From NCBI GenBank assembly GCA_002792755.1, contig PFOY01000040.1, forward strand, positions 1 to 8,454: 8,454 nucleotides of DNA, in the 5' to 3' direction. This document shows, piece after piece, positions 1 to 5,882 of this stretch. The position numbers and the translations under genes were made by a program. This DNA comes from Candidatus Nomurabacteria bacterium CG_4_10_14_0_2_um_filter_30_12. GTDB lineage: Bacteria > Patescibacteriota > Minisyncoccia > Phycocordibacterales > UBA9973. The notes beneath the pieces were generated by a model. It made no database searches. It was not told the DNA's origin and worked only from the letters and a program-made list of their open reading frames with translations. The stretch's first letter is position 1; each line of letters begins with the position of its first letter.

Positions 1-1
1 A

Positions 2-1909
2 AATTCTTGGCTACAAGCCAATCCTGATTTTGATATCCGTACAGATCTCACTCAAGCTCTAATAGATGAACAAAGAACTTATTCAGATAAACTTAAAATA
101 CAAAACAGAGAGCTCATATCTACCACCGACAATGGGGATTATAAACTTAATGATGATATAAAATCTTCTACCTATGGACAATCTAATGCCTATGGACTTA
201 TACCAACTATCTATCAACTAGATTATTGTATTCCAGGCCCTCATCCTGGATGGGAAGATGATTCTAGAAGAGTATTGGCTGCAGCCACAAATGCAATTCT
301 ACCAGAAACAGCAGAAAGTCTTAAAGATTTAGAAAGTGAACAGGTAATAGATATGGTTAAAGCTGTAGGAGGAACGGCTGCTGGGTTAGTGGCAATGTCA
401 GTATTAGCTGCACCAGCTGCAGCATTAATCGGTGTAGCAGTAGGCTCATCACTATTTCCTGTTGTTGGTACTGTTGTTGGTGCTTTAGTTGGTTTTGTTG
501 TAGGCTTTCTCATAGATTTATTTGCGGGAGACGATCCTGGTTTAAATGTAAGAACATACTATTCTGGTGTAATAGCTAGTTTTTCTGGCTATCTACCAGA
601 TTATGGAAACGAAAATGATGCAAGAATTCCATACATAAGTAGTAAAACGGGAACAGTTTCTGTTTTAAACAGTATGTTAGATAGATATGCTATTATCATG
701 GGAAAAACATATTTTTCAGACCCAGAACTTTTACCAACAGTTAGAGGAGAAGCAATAAAAAACTTTGAACAATTAACAGGATATGCTCAAATGTCAAAAA
801 ATAATGAGGACAAGATTTATTCACTAAAAACTACAATAAACATATTGGGTGAAATAAAAGAAAAAGTTGATATATTAAATAATAAACTTGAATACAGTGA
901 AGCAAATAATGGAACTTATACAAAAGAAGATTTTGAGAATGAATTAAAAGAACAAATAAATGCATTTGCGAGAGTTTCTTCTGATATGGTAAATGGAAAT
1001 GATATATTTAATGTTGATGATTTAACAAAACAAATTATTGATAAAAGAAATGATATTTATGTTCATTTATTAAAAGGGCCTTCTGGGTGTGAAGTAGAGA
1101 TAGAAGCAAACTCACTAAAACCAGCAGATAAACAAAAAAAGTTTATGTCAGCTGCAAACAAAATTTGTCCAGCTGGTTTTAGTGGAGCATATCCTATATG
1201 TACTGCTACAAAAATTGATATCTGCCCAGCTGGTTGGACAGGAACATATCCTACGTGTACTGCTACAAAAAAAACTTGCCCAGCTGGTTGGATAGGAACA
1301 TATCCTGACTGCTCTGATACTACAGGTAGTGGTTCATGCCAAACTAATTGGACAGGAACATATCCTACGTGCAAAGCCCCAATAGAAAGAACAAGTTGTC
1401 CAACCGGATGGGAAGGAACATATCCTACATGTACTGCTATAAAAAAAGCTTGCCCAGATGGATATCAAGAGCTTACTGAGCTTACTTTAGATGGAATATA
1501 TCCTACATGTCTAGATAGAAGTAATGGTGGAGTTTATAATGAAAAAGGAAATTGGAATAATTTTGATGGAAATTCTATAAAAAGAGCAACATATCCATTT
1601 CCTATTCTTTATGATTATAATTTATTGATAAATAACAAGATCTTTGATATTCCAGACCCGTTAAATGAGAATGAAACTGGAGCCAAGGTTTATAACAACA
1701 AGATACCTGCTAATTATGGCTCAGCTGGAGGTCCCGGATTTTTAAACTTTATTTATTTCTCTTCAGAAAATCAACCAGGCAAAGGAAATAATAGAAGAGG
1801 TGCTGAAAGATTACACATAGAAGACCTAGTACCACAAAGTCAAGATGACATAAGTTCTAGAGACAGATCTATCGGAGATATTTTTGAAAAAATGATTGGA
1901 ATTTATTAA
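2..1909 (+). CDS. Large membrane-anchored Cys-repeat protein, 5'-truncated, probably secretion/surface-cluster associated
   Basis: The frame is open from base 2, so the start lies outside the window; the TTG at 275 is internal because 91 sense codons precede it. The visible 635 residues begin with a soluble stretch ending in a CIPGPHPGWE motif (about nt 230-253), which I recall from large CPR proteins but cannot verify. Next come two hydrophobic helices (about nt 374-445 and 452-523) separated by a short Pro/Ser turn. The second carries a GxxxGxxxGxxxG glycine zipper at nt 467-505. A charged, helix-rich region follows (about nt 780-1080), then six tandem C-x10-C repeats (nt 1166-1510), then a unique C-terminal region rich in Asn, Gly and Tyr. 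The next gene starts 4 nt after the stop, so the two are probably cotranscribed. Function is not recognised; a role in the surface or secretion machinery is inferred from the downstream VirB6-like gene and the Cys motif shared with gene 2. Confidence 0.85.
   Translation, partial: NSWLQANPDFDIRTDLTQALIDEQRTYSDKLKIQNRELISTTDNGDYKLNDDIKSSTYGQSNAYGLIPTIYQLDYCIPGPHPGWEDDSRRVLAAATNAILPETAESLKDLESEQVIDMVKAVGGTAAGLVAMSVLAAPAAALIGVAVGSSLFPVVGTVVGALVGFVVGFLIDLFAGDDPGLNVRTYYSGVIASFSGYLPDYGNENDARIPYISSKTGTVSVLNSMLDRYAIIMGKTYFSDPELLPTVRGEAIKNFEQLTGYAQMSKNNEDKIYSLKTTINILGEIKEKVDILNNKLEYSEANNGTYTKEDFENELKEQINAFARVSSDMVNGNDIFNVDDLTKQIIDKRNDIYVHLLKGPSGCEVEIEANSLKPADKQKKFMSAANKICPAGFSGAYPICTATKIDICPAGWTGTYPTCTATKKTCPAGWIGTYPDCSDTTGSGSCQTNWTGTYPTCKAPIERTSCPTGWEGTYPTCTAIKKACPDGYQELTELTLDGIYPTCLDRSNGGVYNEKGNWNNFDGNSIKRATYPFPILYDYNLLINNKIFDIPDPLNENETGAKVYNNKIPANYGSAGGPGFLNFIYFSSENQPGKGNNRRGAERLHIEDLVPQSQDDISSRDRSIGDIFEKMIGIY
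1166..1510 (+). repeat. Six tandem two-cysteine (CPxGWxGTYPxC) protein repeats
   Basis: Six units within the first CDS each hold a core of the form CPxGWxGTYPxC, with cysteines separated by ten residues (unit 6 has an eight-residue insertion before GIYPTC). Linkers of 6-8 residues are rich in Thr, Lys and Ala (TATK, TAIKK). Units 2, 3 and 5 are closest to consensus, and unit 4 replaces PxG with QTN. The even cysteine count per unit suggests one disulfide per repeat in an oxidising extracytoplasmic setting. It is not a canonical EGF module, which has six cysteines. The same core recurs once in the next gene at nt 3156-3191. Confidence 0.85.
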
Positions 1910-1913
1910 AAAA

Positions 1914-4718
1914 ATGAAAAAAAACATATTAAAAATTTTAATAATAATATTACTATTGACCCCATTTTTTTCACATTCACAAGTAACTCGTTATAAATAT
2001 TGTGATTATTTCAGTTATAGTAATACATCAGTTTTTTATGATCGCACTGCAAAAACTTGTACTACTGGAACAACTACTTCTTGTACATCTCCTCAATTTC
2101 GTAATATTGTAGACAATACTTGTGTTTCCCAATCACAATGTGCAAACAATTTTGGCCTACCAAATTCTCTATATGGTGAATGTTACGGTCTGTGTACACC
2201 ACCTCAAACTTTTGATTCTTCTGTTGGTGGTTGTATCACTCCATCAACTTGTCCAACTGGCAGTTTTATTAATATTATTAATAATATTTGTGTGACAGCA
2301 GATTATTGTAAAGCACAGGGTATTAGTTGTTACGGATCATGCCCATCTCCACAAATTTTTGATTCTTCTGTTGGTGGTTGTATAGAAATCTTGACCGAAA
2401 ATAAACCACATTATTCAAAATTATCAAATCTTTTTATTCAAACTGATGATTCAAAAAATATGAACATAACCCAAACCACAGCGACACTATCCGGAATGGG
2501 AGGAGACAAAATAGCAACACCAACACTTCCTATAACGGCATATTTTAGATATTCAAAAGCTAAAAAGAATCCTCCAATATATTGTAATGATATCTATGGT
2601 ACAAATATGTCTTCAACAAAAGATTATAAACTTGGTGCAGTACCACCAACTTCTTTTTCTCAAAAGATAACAGGTCTAAAACCCGACACGACATATTATT
2701 ACTGCGCAATAATTTCAAATAAGGAAAATATTGCTTACGGAGGAGAAGCTGTAGTGAAAAGTTTTCACACTAGCCCTCTTGAGACCACAATAAGGACGAC
2801 TGATGCGACACGCATCACTTCAACGACTGCAACAATCAATGGCACTTATAGCTCTGTCAAAACGATAAAAACTTATTTCCAATATAAAGAAGCTGATCAA
2901 TTTAGTAATCAATCGTTTAATTCTGTAAAAGATTCTATAAAAGATTTTTTCTTAAAGATATTAGTAAATACTGCATTAGCATTTGATCCTAATAAATGGA
3001 CAAAAATAAATGAACAAACTCACACTATCGGCAATTATAGTAACTTATATGGAAACATTAATTTTACTTTATCAAAATTAAAACCATCTACGAAATATTT
3101 CTTTAGAGCTGTCGTAAATGAAGATTATTCAAAAAGAATACCTTTGACTACTGTTTGCCCTACAGGCTGGAGTGGTAAATGGCCTGATTGTACTTCTTAT
3201 GGAACTACATTAAGCTTCACAACGAGTGCTACTCCTAAAGATACTAATATTAACCTAGGTGGTACTGGTTGGGAATCTTATTGTACAAATGGTGCGACAA
3301 ATTATCCAACTTGTAATAATAATAACACACCTACTTGTAACCCTCCATACATTTTAAATGAAGCAAAGACTTCTTGCATTTATAATAATCTTTTCCCTAC
3401 AGTCACCGTGACACCAAGCTCATATACATTCTTGCCAAGTTATAGTTACGTAACAATCAATTGGACATCAACCAATGCAACTTCTTGTACATTTGATGAT
3501 GGTGTAACAAAAACACGAGTTCAAACAAGTAGTGAACTAAACAATACAGTATTAAGTGGTCAAGGAATAACTACTCGTCCAAATGTTTTTCATCCTATAA
3601 CTTCTACTGTTTATTCTGTATCATGTACCGGTGCTTACGGCACAGTGAGTGGTAACTCATTTATTTATGTTAATACAGGAGGAGGAAATAATGACAATAG
3701 TCTATTGCCTTCAATCACTGTCACAGCAAATCCTTCATCAGTCTCTTCTAATGGTTCATCAAATATAAGCTGGACATCAACCAATGCAACATCTTGTGAT
3801 GCAGGTATTGAAAGTGTAAAAGTAAGTGGAACTTGGAATAGTATAGATAATGGAAAAAGTGGAGTTTGGAGCAGTGGAAGTGGTTCTGGAACTTGGACAA
3901 ACACCACAGGGACAGGAGGAACCGGAGATGCTACTTGGTTTGGTACAGGAGGTACAAAGACTTGGACAAGTAAAACTGGTTCAGGAACTTGGATGAATAC
4001 AACTGGGAGTGGTATGGGCTCAGGAATTTGGAGTAATAGGGGAGGAACAACAGGTTCATTTAATACTGGAGCACTTACAAGTAGTAAATCATATTCTATA
4101 TCATGTACAGGCGCACATGGCACAGTGAGTGGTAATGCATTTATTTATGTTAATACTGGAGGAGGAAATTGGACTAATAATGGAGACACTGGAACTTGGA
4201 CGAATGGCACATGGACTACAGGGAACTATACAAATGGTGTTTGGACGAATACAGGAACATATACAAATGGCTCATGGACAAATGAAAATTCAAACAATAA
4301 TACAAATTATACAAACAAGAATGGGATAATAAATACGGCACCTCTTACATTAGGACAAAAAGCAACTCCAAGATCAGATGATGTAGTTCGTTATCATGAA
4401 GGCATAGAGACGGTTTTCTCAAGACAAATAGTAGCAGATAAAGAATTTGCTAAAAGATATGGTTATGAAGAAGGCAATGATTTACAAAACTTTGCATGGT
4501 ATCTATCAGATCAATTTGCAAGAATGTTTGGTTATGTTAATGAAAGTGGAAAAGAAATACGCGTAAGTCTTCCAGATGTAGCAGCATATCAGCTCCAACT
4601 CAATGGAAATAAATTAACAGTGTATGAATATTATTACAATAGAATAATAGACATTAGAAATATATCTGCAACACTAAAAAATGCTTCTGATTATGAATAT
4701 TACTTCAAAAAACGATAA
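1914..4718 (+). CDS. Secreted modular adhesin-like protein with Cys-rich, FN3-like and Ig-like domains
   Basis: I chose the ATG at 1914 (934 residues) over an in-frame TTG at 1896 because it begins a textbook signal peptide: MKKN, a hydrophobic run of about 13 residues, then a likely cleavage after SHS near residue 22. Modules in order: Cys-rich N-terminal region with two copies of a C-x-P-P/S-Q..FDSSVGGC unit (residues about 95-160); FN3-like domain 1 (about 180-290; ends in the LKPDTTYYY strand); FN3-like domain 2 (about 290-440; LKPSTKYFF), interrupted by a hydrophobic insert; Ig-like domain 1 (about 494-592); Ig-like domain 2 (about 597-752), expanded by a Trp/Gly/Ser-rich insert; a WTN/YTN array (about 752-803); and a non-repetitive C-terminal domain of about 110 residues. 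No sortase motif or C-terminal membrane anchor is visible. There is no clear Shine-Dalgarno. Probably an exported attachment or pilus-associated protein; the substrate is unknown. Confidence 0.85.
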   Translation: MKKNILKILIIILLLTPFFSHSQVTRYKYCDYFSYSNTSVFYDRTAKTCTTGTTTSCTSPQFRNIVDNTCVSQSQCANNFGLPNSLYGECYGLCTPPQTFDSSVGGCITPSTCPTGSFINIINNICVTADYCKAQGISCYGSCPSPQIFDSSVGGCIEILTENKPHYSKLSNLFIQTDDSKNMNITQTTATLSGMGGDKIATPTLPITAYFRYSKAKKNPPIYCNDIYGTNMSSTKDYKLGAVPPTSFSQKITGLKPDTTYYYCAIISNKENIAYGGEAVVKSFHTSPLETTIRTTDATRITSTTATINGTYSSVKTIKTYFQYKEADQFSNQSFNSVKDSIKDFFLKILVNTALAFDPNKWTKINEQTHTIGNYSNLYGNINFTLSKLKPSTKYFFRAVVNEDYSKRIPLTTVCPTGWSGKWPDCTSYGTTLSFTTSATPKDTNINLGGTGWESYCTNGATNYPTCNNNNTPTCNPPYILNEAKTSCIYNNLFPTVTVTPSSYTFLPSYSYVTINWTSTNATSCTFDDGVTKTRVQTSSELNNTVLSGQGITTRPNVFHPITSTVYSVSCTGAYGTVSGNSFIYVNTGGGNNDNSLLPSITVTANPSSVSSNGSSNISWTSTNATSCDAGIESVKVSGTWNSIDNGKSGVWSSGSGSGTWTNTTGTGGTGDATWFGTGGTKTWTSKTGSGTWMNTTGSGMGSGIWSNRGGTTGSFNTGALTSSKSYSISCTGAHGTVSGNAFIYVNTGGGNWTNNGDTGTWTNGTWTTGNYTNGVWTNTGTYTNGSWTNENSNNNTNYTNKNGIINTAPLTLGQKATPRSDDVVRYHEGIETVFSRQIVADKEFAKRYGYEEGNDLQNFAWYLSDQFARMFGYVNESGKEIRVSLPDVAAYQLQLNGNKLTVYEYYYNRIIDIRNISATLKNASDYEYYFKKR
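2210..2383 (+). repeat. Tandem Cys-rich 49-residue unit with a 27-bp identical core
   Basis: Bases 2210-2236 and 2357-2383 are identical (27 bp, offset 147 bp = 49 codons) and encode FDSSVGGCI in both copies. Each is preceded by CYG-x-C and a Pro-rich PPQ/SPQ segment. This is an in-frame duplication inside the N-terminal cysteine-rich region of the adhesin-like protein. Confidence 0.85.
3393..4170 (+). repeat. Two tandem Ig-like domains, the second expanded by low-complexity sequence
   Basis: Both copies start with P-x-V/I-T-V-T-x-x-P-S-S, contain WTSTNATSC (20 identical bases at 3462-3481 and 3771-3790) and end with YS-V/I-SCTGA-x-GTVSGN-x-FIYVNTGGGN. The closing segments (about 3611-3689 and 4091-4169) are nearly identical at the DNA level with an offset of 480 bp. 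Two conserved cysteines per domain would form the usual intradomain disulfide. The spacing between the shared start and end segments is 171 bp longer in copy 2 because of the Trp/Gly-rich insert. Confidence 0.8.
3815..4065 (+). repeat. Degenerate Trp/Gly/Ser/Thr-rich repeat array inside Ig-like domain 2
   Basis: The segment is made of short degenerate units of the type G-T-W-x-N or G-V/I-W-S, with tryptophan recurring every roughly 7-15 residues in a Gly/Ser/Thr matrix. It sits between the two conserved cysteine segments of the second Ig-like domain, so it probably loops out between strands. The DNA is a matching degenerate series of GGAACTTGG-type words, which makes in-frame expansion or contraction plausible. 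Confidence 0.75.
4168..4320 (+). repeat. WTNG/YTNG aromatic repeat array
   Basis: About eight short units with a core of aromatic-Thr-Asn (WTN, WTT, YTN) and flanking Gly, one every four to seven residues, follow the second Ig-like domain. The array encodes many N-x-S/T tripeptides and almost no charged residues. It links the Ig-like domains to the C-terminal domain and may be a spacer, stalk or carbohydrate-contacting surface. Confidence 0.75.
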
Positions 4719-4733
4719 AATTGTTTTTTGAAG
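4703..4733 (+). terminator. AT-rich hairpin covering the stop codon of the adhesin-like gene
   Basis: Bases 4703-4713 and 4723-4733 form an 11-bp perfect inverted repeat. Three more inner pairs (one G-U) can leave a three-base loop. The TAA stop at 4716-4718 lies in the loop side. The right arm contains six consecutive T, but no separate U-tract follows and the stem is mainly A-U, so termination efficiency is uncertain. Its position at the end of the gene 1-2 unit supports a transcript-end role. Confidence 0.5.
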
Positions 4734-4735
4734 AA

Positions 4736-4779
4736 TAGAAAGTCATAAAGTTTATAAAGTTATAAAGTAAAATGCAAAA
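4736..4779 (+). repeat. 44-bp direct repeat, copy A (left flank of the TA module)
   Basis: This copy is identical over 44 bp to 5785-5828. It contains three spaced TATAAAG/CATAAAG words and ends in ATGCAAAA. Here the ATG at 4772 opens only a 21-codon frame that runs into the TA promoter, so it looks like an orphaned gene start. The two copies are 1,049 bp apart and bracket the DUF6922-AbiEii pair. Confidence 0.95.
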
Positions 4780-4807
4780 ATATTTATCAAAAAAGGTAAT
4801 GAAAATA

Positions 4808-4816
4808 TGTTATAAT
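4808..4816 (+). promoter_or_regulatory. Extended -10 promoter of the TA module, implying leaderless mRNA
   Basis: Bases 4808-4816 are a perfect TGnTATAAT extended -10 element, ending 7 bases before the ATG at 4824. A start site at the usual distance would fall on or next to that A, giving an mRNA with no 5' untranslated region. No convincing -35 hexamer lies about 17 bp upstream (bases 4788-4793 are mostly A), as often seen with extended -10 promoters. No Shine-Dalgarno precedes the gene. Confidence 0.65.
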
Positions 4817-4823
4817 ATAGATT

Positions 4824-5081
4824 ATGAATATAAATAAAAATATACCATTCTCAATAAAAAGACTTTTCTGGGATGTAAATAAAGAAAAACTCAACACTAA
4901 TTTACATAAAAAAAATATTATTGAACGAATATTAAATTATGGTGTACTTGCTGATTGGAAATGGCTTTCTTCTGTCTATAATAAAAAAGAAATACTAGAA
5001 ACAATAAATTCAAAAGATAAATTTAATAGAAAAAACATTAGACAAGGTGCATCACATTTAGCTTCTATTCTCTTTAAATAA
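4824..5081 (+). CDS. DUF6922-type probable antitoxin partner of AbiEii-like protein
   Basis: This 85-residue protein fits the small DUF6922-type family that commonly precedes AbiEii/AbiGii nucleotidyltransferase toxins. Recognisable features are FSIKRLFWDV near residues 9-18, the IIERILNYG segment around 32-40, the DWKWL motif around 44-48, and a Y-N-K-K-E-I-L stretch near 52-58. It is soluble, Lys/Asn-rich, and has no signal peptide or membrane segment. The stop is one base before the next start, implying translational coupling, and it has its own leaderless-type promoter. By analogy with type IV systems it would counteract the toxin or repress the operon, but no direct DNA-binding motif is evident and the antitoxin role is inferred from pairing. 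The family name is from memory. Confidence 0.8.
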   Translation: MNINKNIPFSIKRLFWDVNKEKLNTNLHKKNIIERILNYGVLADWKWLSSVYNKKEILETINSKDKFNRKNIRQGASHLASILFK

Positions 5082-5082
5082 A

Positions 5083-5715
5083 ATGAACAATATATATAAA
5101 AATATCCTGTCTAATGAAATGCAAAAAATTTATCCATTACTAAATGAATTTCAAGATGATTTTTATTTAGCAGGGGGTACTGGATTAGCATTTCTCATTG
5201 GTCATAGAATTTCAATAGATTTTGATTTTTTCTCTGATAAACCAATCAAAAAAACACTTATAAAAAAAGTAGAAAAAGTATTTTCAAAATTTCAAATACA
5301 AATTATTCTAAATACTAGTGATGAGCTAACAATACTTGTAGATAATACAAAAATTACTTTTTTATATTATCCTTTTCCTAAAATTTTACCACTAGAAACA
5401 GACAACAAAATACAAATCCTATCTACTAAAGAAATCCTCGCTTCAAAAGCCTATTCGATAGGTCGTAGGGGGGTTTATAAAGATTATGTGGATTTGTATG
5501 TAGGTTTAAAAGATAATTTAATTTCTCTATCAGAAATCATTGATATTGCTAAGAATAAATATGGCACAATTTTTAATGATCGTCTATTTCTAGAACAACT
5601 TTTATATTTAGATGATATAGAAGAGGCAGAAATCATTATGATAAATAGACCCTTACCATCAAAAAGGGAATTAATAGATTTTTTTTCAAATAAAATTTCA
5701 GAAATAAAATTGTAA
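5083..5715 (+). CDS. AbiEii/AbiGii-family nucleotidyltransferase toxin
   Basis: This 210-residue protein has the AbiEii layout at about normal length. Residues 28-36 read YLAGGTGLA, the nucleotidyltransferase GGT loop. H41, R42 and the D46-x-D48 pair follow as the likely metal-binding acidic residues. A KITFLYYP strand lies at 90-97. The conserved C-terminal-half motif with K116, K122, R128/R129 and KDYVDLY (133-139) is intact. All key residues are present, so the enzyme should be active. Family members transfer nucleotides to RNA acceptors (tRNA in studied MenT/AbiE examples) and arrest growth, with roles in phage abortive infection or element maintenance. The gene begins one base after the DUF6922 gene, has no Shine-Dalgarno of its own, and is probably translated by coupling. 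The target here is unknown. Confidence 0.9.
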   Translation: MNNIYKNILSNEMQKIYPLLNEFQDDFYLAGGTGLAFLIGHRISIDFDFFSDKPIKKTLIKKVEKVFSKFQIQIILNTSDELTILVDNTKITFLYYPFPKILPLETDNKIQILSTKEILASKAYSIGRRGVYKDYVDLYVGLKDNLISLSEIIDIAKNKYGTIFNDRLFLEQLLYLDDIEEAEIIMINRPLPSKRELIDFFSNKISEIKL

Positions 5716-5733
5716 AATAAAAACACAGTGTAT

Positions 5734-5761
5734 TAGGCTCTAGGCTCTAGGCATTAGCAGG
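5734..5761 (+). repeat. Heptanucleotide tandem repeat (TAGGCTC type)
   Basis: Four consecutive 7-bp units begin with TAG: TAGGCTC, TAGGCTC, TAGGCAT and TAGCAGG. They lie between the toxin gene and the purine-rich leader of the first ORF6N gene. The tract is GC-richer than its surroundings. It has the same period as the AATTACG tract after the first ORF6N gene, but a different sequence. Confidence 0.7.
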
Positions 5762-5784
5762 GGAAGATAAAAGGAGAGAAAAAG

Positions 5785-5828
5785 TAGAAAGTCATAAAGT
5801 TTATAAAGTTATAAAGTAAAATGCAAAA
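5785..5828 (+). repeat. 44-bp direct repeat, copy B (right flank of the TA module and ORF6N start)
   Basis: This copy is identical to 4736-4779. Its final eight bases are the first codons of the ORF6N gene at 5821. It contains TATAAA words at 5802-5807 and 5810-5815, the second only 5 bases from the ATG, so it may double as a promoter for a short-leader or leaderless transcript. Neither copy has flanking terminal inverted repeats. Confidence 0.95.
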
Positions 5829-5882
5829 GAAAAATATAAAATTGAATAAAAAGCAAAATTTAAACAGGCAAGGCCTAGTTAA
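5818..5882 (+). repeat. 65-bp repeat at the start of ORF6N gene 1 (identical to 6526-6590)
   Basis: Bases 5818-5882 and 6526-6590 are identical over 65 bp, including every third codon position of the first 20 codons. The encoded N-terminal leader (residues 1-20, ending NRQGLV) is therefore the same in both ORF6N proteins. Identity ends abruptly after the Val codon plus two bases. Confidence 0.95.

Noticed and set aside
275..277. TTG start for the first gene
   Set aside because: The same frame is open for 91 codons back to the window edge with protein-like content, including the CIPGPHPGW motif, so the gene starts outside the window.
1063..1374. 103-residue repeat-containing frame on the - strand
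   Set aside because: It is the antisense of the C-x10-C repeat array; the apparent repeats derive from the real coding strand.
1896..1913. TTG start adding six residues to the adhesin-like protein
   Set aside because: It would overlap the end of gene 1 and weaken the signal peptide; the ATG at 1914 starts a normal MKKN signal sequence.
3665..4123. 152-residue Pro/Val-rich frame on the - strand
   Set aside because: It is the antisense reading of the Gly/Thr/Trp-rich repeats, inside a well-supported gene, with no start signal or neighbours.
4129..4329. 66-residue frame on the + strand inside the adhesin-like gene
   Set aside because: It is an alternate-frame shadow of the WTN repeat array; its apparent repeats mirror the real frame.
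4772..4837. 21-residue small frame beginning in the left 44-bp repeat
   Set aside because: It runs through the TA promoter and into the antitoxin gene and has no recognisable features; it is best read as an orphaned copy of the ATGCAAAA box.
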